Shown here one piece after another: positions 34,980 to 42,651 of a DNA stretch of 64,000 nucleotides (position 1 is the stretch's first letter; every line of letters starts with the position of its first letter). Source of the stretch: Chitinophagales bacterium. Lineage in GTDB: Bacteria; Bacteroidota; Bacteroidia; Chitinophagales; Saprospiraceae. The DNA lies in assembly GCA_022360175.1 (NCBI GenBank), contig JAKSDI010000278.1, positions 1-64,000 on the forward strand. The letters run 5' to 3'. The position numbers were made by a program, and so were the translations under genes. The notes under the pieces are model-generated. The model had not been told where the DNA came from. It made no database searches and saw only the letters and a list, made by a program, of their open reading frames with translations.

Positions 34980-36248
34980 ATGAAAATATTATTATTGGGC
35001 GGTGGAGGCCGTGAACATACCTTTGCCTGGAAAATGACTCAAAGCCCTCATTGCGAAGAACTGTTTATCGCTCCTGGTAATGCTGGTACTGCTCAATTTG
35101 GGAAGAATGTAGCTATTAGTCCAAATGACTTCGAATCAGTAGCGAAGCTAGTGAAGGAAGAAGGAATAAAAATGCTTGTCGTAGGCCCTGAAGAACCCCT
35201 GGTCAGAGGAATATATGACTTTTTTAAAGCAGATGATGAGCTAAAGAATGTAAGAATTATAGGCCCTTCTCAGAAGGGGGCACAGTTGGAAGGTAGTAAG
35301 GCTTTCGCCAAACAATTTATGGAGGAACGCGATATTCCAACAGCTGCTTATGGTGAATTTACGACTGATACACTAGAGGAAGGACTCGAATATATTGCCA
35401 ATCAGGAACCCCCTATTGTACTAAAGGCCGATGGTTTGGCTGCTGGAAAAGGGGTGGTCATTCTTGATTCTGTAGAAGAAGCACAAAAAGAGCTACGGGC
35501 AATGCTGGATGGCAAGTTCGGAGAAGCAAGCAATAAGGTCGTAGTAGAAGAATTTTTAACTGGAATTGAGTTTTCTGTTTTTGTAATTACTGATGGGAAG
35601 AGCTACAAACTACTGCCTATTGCTAAAGATTACAAACGTATAGGAGAAGGAGACACCGGGCTTAATACAGGAGGTATGGGAGCAATATCACCAGTACCTT
35701 TTGTTGATGAAAAATTACTGAGTAAAGTAGAAAATTGGATCGTTAGCCCTACTCTAACAGGCTTACGTGAAATTGATGCGCCTTATACTGGTTTTATTTT
35801 CTTTGGACTTATTAATGTAGACGGTAATCCCTATGTAATAGAGTATAACTGCCGTATGGGAGACCCCGAAACGGAAGTTGTATTCCCTCGCCTGGAAAAT
35901 GATTTAGTAGAATTGATGGCTAGCCTTGATGATCAAAAACTCAATGAGGTAGAGATCAAAATGAAGGAAGAATCAGCTGCTGCAGTTATCCTCGTATCTG
36001 GAGGCTATCCGGGCTCTTATGAGAAAGGCAAAACGATTACAGGCTTAGAAAATGTAGAAGATAGCCTGATATTACATGCTGGTACAAAAATGGAGGAAGA
36101 AGAACTGCAAACCAATGGAGGCCGCGTTATTGCTTTAACTTCTTTTGGTGTCAACTTTAAAGAAGCAGTTGCCAAATCCCTTAAAAGTGCAGAGCAAGTC
36201 CATTTTGAAGGCAAATATTTCCGAAAGGATATAGGCTTTGATTTATAA
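34980..36248 (+). CDS. purD: Phosphoribosylamine-glycine ligase (GAR synthetase)
   Basis: Joins glycine to phosphoribosylamine with ATP, the second step of purine synthesis. A 422-residue ATP-grasp enzyme starting LLLGGGGREHTFAWKM, with the PurD signatures GPEEPLVRGIYDFF, the ATP-grasp loop ADGLAAGKGV and RMGDPETEVVFPRL. I start at ATG 34980; the TTG at 34953 would add nine residues and sits inside the promoter. It stands alone, without other pur genes in the window. Cytoplasmic. Confidence 0.96.
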   Translation: MKILLLGGGGREHTFAWKMTQSPHCEELFIAPGNAGTAQFGKNVAISPNDFESVAKLVKEEGIKMLVVGPEEPLVRGIYDFFKADDELKNVRIIGPSQKGAQLEGSKAFAKQFMEERDIPTAAYGEFTTDTLEEGLEYIANQEPPIVLKADGLAAGKGVVILDSVEEAQKELRAMLDGKFGEASNKVVVEEFLTGIEFSVFVITDGKSYKLLPIAKDYKRIGEGDTGLNTGGMGAISPVPFVDEKLLSKVENWIVSPTLTGLREIDAPYTGFIFFGLINVDGNPYVIEYNCRMGDPETEVVFPRLENDLVELMASLDDQKLNEVEIKMKEESAAAVILVSGGYPGSYEKGKTITGLENVEDSLILHAGTKMEEEELQTNGGRVIALTSFGVNFKEAVAKSLKSAEQVHFEGKYFRKDIGFDL

Positions 36249-36285
36249 TCCTAAAAAAGAAGTTGTTTAACTACTTCCTATTTCA

Positions 36286-36299
36286 ATAGTCCGGACTAT
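36286..36299. repeat. Perfect 14-bp palindrome ATAGTCC/GGACTAT
   Basis: Lies between the convergent purD and GNAT genes. It may be a short bidirectional hairpin or a binding site; no T-run is associated. Confidence 0.4.
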
Positions 36300-36335
36300 C
36301 ATTTACTGATGGATTTTCATAGCATATTATGCAAA

Positions 36336-36803
36336 TCAATCAATCGATTTAGGAAAATGCAGCTTCATCCCTTCATGTGTTGCATTGAAGCCCAGGTTTT
36401 GATAAAATTTAACCGCTTCCGGTCTTTTTTTATCTGTTGTAAGTTGAATTAAATGGGAACCTTTTTCCTGAGCACGATGTATTGCCCATTGGAATAGTTG
36501 TTTCCCTATACTTTTCCCCCGATAATCTTCTCTTACCCTGACTGCTTCAATTTGAGCACGTATACCACCCTGGTAAGTGAGATAGGGGATGAAGGTAAGT
36601 TGTAAAGTACCAATGATCGCGTTTTCTTCATCAACAGCTACCATTAATTCCTGATTAGAGTCAGCACTGATGTTATTAAATGCCTTATAGTACTTTTCTG
36701 GTAAAGGGTTTCGATAATCCTCTCTTAATTTTCCTAAAGGATCATTAGCGAGGAGTGCTACTATTGCAGCTACATCTGCTATCTGTGCTTTTCGTATTTT
36801 CAT
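36336..36803 (-). CDS. GNAT family N-acetyltransferase
   Basis: About 155 residues with the GNAT fold: IRKAQIADVAAIVALL at the start, then motif A VRVREDYRGKSIGKQLFQWAIHRAQEKG with the acetyl-CoA-binding R-x-x-G-x-x-G/A loop, and FYQNLGF near the end. The acceptor is unknown. Two ATGs in tandem (36806 and 36803) are possible. Its start lies only 15-18 bp from the start of the divergent ADP-ribosylglycohydrolase gene. Confidence 0.85.
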   Translation of the reverse strand: MKIRKAQIADVAAIVALLANDPLGKLREDYRNPLPEKYYKAFNNISADSNQELMVAVDEENAIIGTLQLTFIPYLTYQGGIRAQIEAVRVREDYRGKSIGKQLFQWAIHRAQEKGSHLIQLTTDKKRPEAVKFYQNLGFNATHEGMKLHFPKSID

Positions 36804-36821
36804 CATTTAAACTTTATATAT

Positions 36822-37586
36822 ATGAAGGGAGCTATTATAGGTGATATTATTGGTTCCAGATTCGAATGGGCAAATGTTAAGTCCAAAGAATTTGAGCTAT
36901 TTACAAAGGATTCACGCTTTACGGATGATAGCGTGCTTACTCTGGCAATTGCTAATGCAATATTAGAAAAGTCTTCTTACGAAAGCAATGTAAAAGCATT
37001 TGCAAGAAATTATCCATTTGCTGGTTATGGAGGAAATTTCAGAAAGTGGATGGTCGATCTTATAAAAGGGCCTTATAATAGCTGGGGGAATGGCTCAGCT
37101 ATGAGAGTGAGTCCAATTGCTTATGCGTTTGATTCAGAAGAAGAAGTTTTAGCAGAAGCAGAAAAGAGTGCTAGCATTACTCACAATCATCCTGAAGGAA
37201 TTAAAGGAGCTCAGGCAATTGCATTAGCTACCTATTTAGCCAGAAATGGCGAAACGAAGGAGTCTATAAAAAAGGCAGTTAGTGCTCGATTTTCCTATGA
37301 CCTGGATAGAACAATAGCAGCAATCCGGCCTGATTATAAATTCGATGTTAGCTGCCAGGGATCAGTACCAGAAGCCATTATTGCTTTCCTGGAATCAACA
37401 AATTTTGAAGATGCTATACGAACCGCCATTTCTATTGGTGGAGATAGTGATACCATTGCTTGTATGACAGGTGCAATAGCAGAGGCTTATTATGGTGGAG
37501 TGCCAGAAGAAATAGAAAAAGAGGCTATAAAGCGATTGTCAGATGAGTTGAAAAATGTTTATACTGCATTTAATAATAAGTTATGA
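36822..37586 (+). CDS. ADP-ribosylglycohydrolase family protein (DraG/ARH-like)
   Basis: Removes ADP-ribose from proteins or small molecules in characterised relatives. The 254-residue all-helical protein has the dimagnesium motifs: GDIIGSRFE at the start, FTDDS (33-37), GNGSAMRVSPIAY (about 90), and GGDSDTIACMTGAIAEAYYG (about 206-225). It overlaps mmuM by four bases (ATGA), so the two are translationally coupled. Start ATG 36822. The target is unknown; no ADP-ribosyltransferase is seen nearby. Confidence 0.9.
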   Translation: MKGAIIGDIIGSRFEWANVKSKEFELFTKDSRFTDDSVLTLAIANAILEKSSYESNVKAFARNYPFAGYGGNFRKWMVDLIKGPYNSWGNGSAMRVSPIAYAFDSEEEVLAEAEKSASITHNHPEGIKGAQAIALATYLARNGETKESIKKAVSARFSYDLDRTIAAIRPDYKFDVSCQGSVPEAIIAFLESTNFEDAIRTAISIGGDSDTIACMTGAIAEAYYGGVPEEIEKEAIKRLSDELKNVYTAFNNKL

Positions 37587-38527
37587 ATTTTTGGCAGAGC
37601 CATTTTCCAAATCAACCGACCATACTGCTTGATGGAGCCTTATCTACAGAATTGGAGCGCTTAGGTTATGATATTTCTGGGGTACTATGGTCTGCCAAAT
37701 TATTAAAAACTGCCCCCAAAAGCATTCAGCAACTTCATTATGATTATTTATGTGCAGGTGCAGACATTATTACTACCGCAACTTACCAGGCAAGCTTTCA
37801 GGGGTTTGCAGAGCAGGGAATTGACAGAAAAGAAGCAGAGGGCTTGCTAAGAGAAAGTGTAATATTGGCGAAAGCCGCAAGAAAACAATTTTGGGAAGCA
37901 GCAGAGGATTCCAATAGACATTATCCGTTAATTGCAGCTTCGATAGGCCCTTACGGAGCTTATCTGGCAGATGGTTCAGAATATAGTGGTAATTATAACT
38001 TGAGTACAAATGAGTTGATTCATTTCCATAGAGATCGTTTAGAATGCTTACTTCAGGCTCAGCCAGATTTGATAGCATTTGAAACCATCCCATCTTACAA
38101 AGAAGCTTTAGCAATCACTCAACTCCTTAAGCAATTTGCGGCTGCAAAAGCCTGGATTAGTTTCAGTTGTAAAGATGGTACACATATCAGTGATGGAACT
38201 CCCCTCAGCAGGCTCGTAAAGGAAATTCAAAACAGTAACCAAATAGTAGCTATAGGTGTCAATTGTACAGCTCCTGTATTTGTAAGTTCGTTGATCAGCG
38301 AAATTAAAGGGAATACTGATAAAACGATCATAGTATATCCAAATAGTGGAGAAAACTGGGATGCTGATCAGCGGTGCTGGCTCCCTGCTACAGAAAAATC
38401 TTCCTATGCACAACTGGCTGTAGAATGGAAGCAAGCTGGCGCTACGATTATTGGTGGATGTTGCAGGACTGGAGTGGAGGATATACGGGTACTAGCTAAG
38501 AATCTTGAAATGAAGTCAAACTATTAA
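37583..38527 (+). CDS. mmuM: Homocysteine S-methyltransferase (MmuM-like)
   Basis: Transfers methyl from S-methylmethionine or SAM to homocysteine, giving methionine. A 314-residue (beta/alpha)8 enzyme; the zinc ligands are Cys228 (GVNCTAP) and Cys293-Cys294 (GGCCRTG). N-terminal ILLDGALSTELERLG and ADIITTATYQASFQGF are typical. It is coupled to the upstream ADP-ribosylglycohydrolase by an ATGA overlap and overlaps the 3' end of the convergent Uma2 gene by 12 nt. Cytoplasmic. Confidence 0.92.
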   Translation: MNFWQSHFPNQPTILLDGALSTELERLGYDISGVLWSAKLLKTAPKSIQQLHYDYLCAGADIITTATYQASFQGFAEQGIDRKEAEGLLRESVILAKAARKQFWEAAEDSNRHYPLIAASIGPYGAYLADGSEYSGNYNLSTNELIHFHRDRLECLLQAQPDLIAFETIPSYKEALAITQLLKQFAAAKAWISFSCKDGTHISDGTPLSRLVKEIQNSNQIVAIGVNCTAPVFVSSLISEIKGNTDKTIIVYPNSGENWDADQRCWLPATEKSSYAQLAVEWKQAGATIIGGCCRTGVEDIRVLAKNLEMKSNY

Positions 38528-39073
38528 CTGGCTTATTGGAATAGTACTTCCCAATGCATTGATGTTTACTACATCTTCAAGTGTCAGGAGCATTTTCTGT
38601 TTATACCTACTATTGCCTGGCTTTGTATATACCTCAATTTCTTTAAGCTGAATATTTACAATCCAATATTCAGGAATATTGGCATTAGCATAAAGAGCCT
38701 GTTTAATATTACGGTCGTATTCTAAAGAAGTATCCGAAACTTCTATTATAGTAAGTACATCGCTAGCAATAGGATGGTGATCAGCATAATAGCTTGAAGT
38801 ATATTTTACAATGGCTATATCGGGTTCAGGTTCTGAATATTTACCAAGAGTAATAGGGTTTTGCCCTCTAATAATCGTATCCAGATTATTAAGTCGATTG
38901 AATACAGCAAGCATTTTATCAATACATGCCGCATGGCTACTACCAGAGGGGCTCATTTCAATAAGTTTACCATTAATTAATTCTATATGGTCTCTGGAAG
39001 ATAGTATTTCTGCTTCTATCATTTTGTGATAATCCTGAACGCTTAGTAATCGCTGAGCAAGTTCAATAGCCAT
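38516..39073 (-). CDS. Uma2 family protein (putative PD-(D/E)xK endonuclease)
   Basis: A 185-residue protein of the Uma2 family, which has a predicted restriction-endonuclease-like core. Visible motifs: HIELINGKLIEMSP near the start, EPDIAIVKY around residue 90, and IIEVSDTSLEYDRNIKQALYANANIPEYWIVNIQLKEIEVY-type strand/helix/strand with the ExxD core. Function is uncertain, and family copies are often expanded in genomes. It lies 55 bp downstream of tesB on the same strand and overlaps mmuM at its 3' end. A second, broken copy is at 58179. Confidence 0.85.
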   Translation of the reverse strand: MAIELAQRLLSVQDYHKMIEAEILSSRDHIELINGKLIEMSPSGSSHAACIDKMLAVFNRLNNLDTIIRGQNPITLGKYSEPEPDIAIVKYTSSYYADHHPIASDVLTIIEVSDTSLEYDRNIKQALYANANIPEYWIVNIQLKEIEVYTKPGNSRYKQKMLLTLEDVVNINALGSTIPISQLIV

Positions 39074-39128
39074 ATAGAAATTGTTAAATTACTTGATTAA
39101 GGTAATTAAAAAAAAGAACAAAAGCAAT

Positions 39129-39983
39129 CTAGACTACTGGTCTCATAAGTCCTTCCTGCACTACCGATGCAATTAACCTACCTTCCTGGTCATATATGCT
39201 ACCTCTGGTAAAACCTCTTGCATTGGAGCCGCTGGGGCTGTCCAAAGCATAAAGTAGCCAATCATCAAAGCGAAAATCGCGATGAAACCACATGGCATGA
39301 TCAAGGCTGGCCAACTGGATTTGAGTATTCATTGCCTTGGCACCGTGAGGAAGTAGAGCAGTGGTCAATAAATTGTAATCAGATGCATAGGCCAATGCAG
39401 ATTGGTGCAACCTTAAATCATCTGGCATTTGTCCTTTTGCTTTCATCCATACATGGCGTACCGGACGACTATCGGACAACATAGGATAAACCCGTTCTAC
39501 AGGACGAAATTCAATAGGATGATCAATCTCTAAAAACTTGCGTATTCCAGCAGGCAATTTATCGCCAAACTTCTTTACCAAAGTATCCCAATTTACCAGG
39601 CCTTCAGGAGAAGCAACATTGGGCATGCTTATCTGATGGTTGAATCCCTCCTGTTTCTTTTGAAAAGAAGCAGCCATATTAAAAATGGTGCGCCCTTTTT
39701 GGATGGCTTTGATTCGGCGTGTAGTAAAACTACCTCCATCTCTGGTACGTTCCACATCAAAGATGATAGGGAGGTTAATATCACCGGGGAGTATAAAATA
39801 AGCATGAAGCGAGTGTAAAACACGCTCTTCTGTAACAGTATGCATAGCAGCCTGAAGCGATTGAGCGAGTACCTGTCCACCAAATACACGATGGCTTCCT
39901 ACACTGCGGCTTTGGCCTCGGAAAATATTTTCTTCTATAGCTTCTAATTGAAGCAAATCAAGGAGAGATTGTATATCTCGCAT
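39129..39983 (-). CDS. tesB: Acyl-CoA thioesterase II (TesB)
   Basis: Hydrolyses medium- and long-chain acyl-CoA. The 284 residues form a double hotdog: the first half contains RVFGGQVLAQSLQAA and SLHAYFILPGD, the second DHAMWFHRDFRFDDWLLYALDSP and the GFTRGSIYDQEGRLIASVVQEGLMR ending, which provide the Asp, Thr/Ser and Gln of the active site. Length is normal for TesB. Uma2 follows 55 bp downstream. Confidence 0.94.
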   Translation of the reverse strand: MRDIQSLLDLLQLEAIEENIFRGQSRSVGSHRVFGGQVLAQSLQAAMHTVTEERVLHSLHAYFILPGDINLPIIFDVERTRDGGSFTTRRIKAIQKGRTIFNMAASFQKKQEGFNHQISMPNVASPEGLVNWDTLVKKFGDKLPAGIRKFLEIDHPIEFRPVERVYPMLSDSRPVRHVWMKAKGQMPDDLRLHQSALAYASDYNLLTTALLPHGAKAMNTQIQLASLDHAMWFHRDFRFDDWLLYALDSPSGSNARGFTRGSIYDQEGRLIASVVQEGLMRPVV

Positions 39984-40445
39984 ATGCTGGGAAGTTTGTA
40001 TATGTTATCTTTTTTAGAAACAGCTATAAAGGGCTTGGGTTGATTACTCCTCATAAGAGCGCTAGAAATGCAGTAAAACATACCCGAAATAATAGACAGC
40101 CAGCTTTCTTGATAATTAACAGCTTGTGTTATGACCGGCGATGCAAATATATATATAGGCATTCATCAAATTGATGAGATATGTCACTTTGAGCATATGG
40201 AAGTTGTATTCAATTAATGGAATCAGATGTAATACGGATAGATTATCTGCGAAATGTGTCAAAATTGCATTGATTCCACTGATTATGTGTTTAAATAAAT
40301 GGGATAAGCAGAAGTACATTATCACAATTTTTGTAGTCCCAAAAAAATTAATATTTTGCTCATCAGTGTTTATTAGTGATTACAAACAGAACAAAATTTA
40401 TTCAGCGATACTCTAAAACCTGAATAAATTACTACAGATCATAAG
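39984..40445. other. 462-bp intergenic region without a gene
   Basis: Contains TATATTTG on the minus strand (40144-40151), a possible tesB promoter with a leader of about 155 nt. Short frames here are not supported. AT-rich; no hairpin or repeat stood out. Confidence 0.4.
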
Positions 40446-42470
40446 ATGTCTAAGCAAGGAAAAAAGCGTACTAACAAGCCAGGGAAGGCAAAAAAAACAA
40501 CTGTTAATAGCTTAAAAGGATTTCCATCCTGGTTTAGTAATAAACAGTGGCATATATGGGGGCTATTTGCTCTTGGTTTTTTGCTATATACCAATGCACT
40601 AAACCATGAATATGCCCTGGATGATGCTATCGTTATCTATGATAATATGTTTGTAAAAGATGGGATTTCGGGCATTCCTGGGATACTGTCTAAAGATACC
40701 TTTTTTGGATTCTTTAAAGAGGAAGGAAAAGCCAACCTAGTGGCTGGAGGCCGTTATCGGCCGCTTACATTAATCATGTTTGCTATCGAGGTGCAATTTT
40801 TTGGAGAAGAACCAATGATTGGTCATTTGTTTAATGGATTGTATTATGGCCTGACGGTAGTCTTACTTTATTTATTGATGCTGCAATTGTTTAGGCCAAA
40901 GCAAAATGCTGCCAAAGCATACTTCATAGCTTTAGCTACAGCAATTATTTTTGCCGTACACCCTATTCATACAGAGGTGGTAGCTAATATTAAAGGGCGA
41001 GATGAAATTATTGCACTGCTAGGGAGCCTGGCTGCCATGTATTTCTCTTTCCGGGCTTTACGCGAAAAGAATGCTCGTTTTCAAATCTTGGCAGGGGGGC
41101 TTTTTTTCCTGGGGCTGATGTCCAAAGAAAATGCCATTACTTTCCTGGCTGTAGTGCCTCTTGCTTATTATTTCTTTACTAAAGAAAGTACCTCAACTAT
41201 CATGCGCCAGATGGTTCCTTTTGTTATTGGAGCGGCGGTATTTCTCGCTATTCGTTTCTCCGTATTAGGAATGAATTTTGGAGGCTCTACTTTTGAAATG
41301 ATGAATGATCCTTTCATTAAAGTAGAAGGAGGGCGTTATGTTGCGTTTACGGCAGCAGAGCGTATAGCAACCGTTCTTTTCGGTTTAGGTAAGTATTTAC
41401 AATTATTGATTGCTCCAATGACACTTACTCACGACTACTATCCAAGACAGGTAGGAGTTATGAGTTTTTCTGATTGGCAGGTAGGAGCTAGTTTGGTAAT
41501 TTATATAGGGCTATTGGTATATAGCTTAATGCGTTTAACGAAAAAGGACCCTATCAGTTTTGCTATTTTATATTTTCTAATCACAATTTCTATTGTTTCT
41601 AATATCCTGTTTCCAGTTGGAACTCATCTAGCAGAACGCCTTTTGTTTATGCCCTCTGTTGGTTTAGGTTTAGCTTTGGCCATATTGGGTTATCGATTTT
41701 CAAAAGGTAAGGCTGCTTCGGGAAAATTACCTTCTTATCGGCACTTTTCAATAACACTAGGTTTGTTGGCCATTGTGGCAGTTGTATTTGCAGGTCGTAC
41801 AGTAATGCGCAACCCTGTATGGAAGAGCAATTATACCCTGTTTACAACAGATATTAATTATTCCCCCAATAGTGCTAAATTACGTAATGCGGTAGGAGGG
41901 GAGCTGGTAACATTATCAGTAGAGGAAGAAAATGAAACACGTCGGCAGGAAATGTTACAAGAAGCAGTAGGGCATTTAAATGAAGCCCTACGTATACATC
42001 CTAACTATAAAAATGCTTATCTTTTGTTGGGAAATGCGTATAATTACTTACAACAGTATGATCAATCTATAGACGCTTATCAACAAGCATTGCGAATTGA
42101 CCCTGCTTATCAACAGGCACGCAATAACTTAGGTATAACCTATAAGGACGCGGGTAAGTATTATGGAGAAACAAAAGGAGAGCTGGATAAGGCTATCAAT
42201 TACCTCAAGAGAGCAATAGATATTCTCCCCAATGAATACGAAGTATTGCGATTATTGGGGGTTGCTCATGGGGTTAAGGGAGATGCCATCGCTGCGGTAG
42301 AATACTTTACACTTGCAGCCAATGAACAGCCTAAAGATGCAATGGCATGGTATAACCTGGGGATTGCTCACCGCACATTAGGAAATACAGAAATATCGGA
42401 ACAGCACTTCCAAAAAGCGATAGAGATAGACCCTAACCTGAGAGCAAGAATTGAATCAGGAGGGCAATAA
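40446..42470 (+). CDS. TMTC-like membrane glycosyltransferase-type protein with TPRs
   Basis: A 674-residue protein: lysine-rich cytoplasmic start, about 10-11 transmembrane segments (about 35-460), then four or so tetratricopeptide repeats (about 490-670). The segment NALNHEYALDDAIVIYDN with an Asp-Asp pair, GGRYRPLTLIMFAIE and FAVHPIHTEVVANIKGRDE resemble the TMTC/DUF1736-type GT-C family, whose animal members are O-mannosyltransferases. A dolichol-type or undecaprenyl-linked sugar donor is inferred. It sits beside a GH3/beta-lactamase cell-wall gene, but a link is not shown. Confidence 0.78.
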   Translation: MSKQGKKRTNKPGKAKKTTVNSLKGFPSWFSNKQWHIWGLFALGFLLYTNALNHEYALDDAIVIYDNMFVKDGISGIPGILSKDTFFGFFKEEGKANLVAGGRYRPLTLIMFAIEVQFFGEEPMIGHLFNGLYYGLTVVLLYLLMLQLFRPKQNAAKAYFIALATAIIFAVHPIHTEVVANIKGRDEIIALLGSLAAMYFSFRALREKNARFQILAGGLFFLGLMSKENAITFLAVVPLAYYFFTKESTSTIMRQMVPFVIGAAVFLAIRFSVLGMNFGGSTFEMMNDPFIKVEGGRYVAFTAAERIATVLFGLGKYLQLLIAPMTLTHDYYPRQVGVMSFSDWQVGASLVIYIGLLVYSLMRLTKKDPISFAILYFLITISIVSNILFPVGTHLAERLLFMPSVGLGLALAILGYRFSKGKAASGKLPSYRHFSITLGLLAIVAVVFAGRTVMRNPVWKSNYTLFTTDINYSPNSAKLRNAVGGELVTLSVEEENETRRQEMLQEAVGHLNEALRIHPNYKNAYLLLGNAYNYLQQYDQSIDAYQQALRIDPAYQQARNNLGITYKDAGKYYGETKGELDKAINYLKRAIDILPNEYEVLRLLGVAHGVKGDAIAAVEYFTLAANEQPKDAMAWYNLGIAHRTLGNTEISEQHFQKAIEIDPNLRARIESGGQ

Positions 42471-42504
42471 TAGGAAATACAAAATGGAAAACTGTTCAAT
42501 GCAA

Positions 42505-42650
42505 AAACTTACTGCCAGCTGAATGACTGCCAGCTGAACACTGGACACTGAAAAACTGAACACTGCCAACTGAATGACTGCCAGTTGAACACTGAAACAC
42601 TGAACACTGCCAACTGAACACTGAACACTGAACACTGAACACCGAAATAC
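42505..42650. repeat. Tandem repeat region with four ACTGAAC heptamers ending at the next gene's start
   Basis: Two imperfect larger units built on ACTGCCAGCTGA/ACTGCCAACTGA and ACTGAAC are followed by four exact ACTGAAC copies (42613-42640) and ACCGAAA. The ATG of the GH3 gene comes at 42652, so the repeat is in its 5' leader or promoter. Confidence 0.8.
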
Positions 42651-42651
42651 T

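Noticed and set aside
40171-40416. 81-codon plus-strand frame in the tesB/TMTC gap
   Set aside because: No family features, no RBS and biased towards AT-rich codons; likely chance.
42505-42650. CRISPR-like array
   Set aside because: The repeated words are 7-12 bp without unique spacers of equal length, and no cas genes are nearby.
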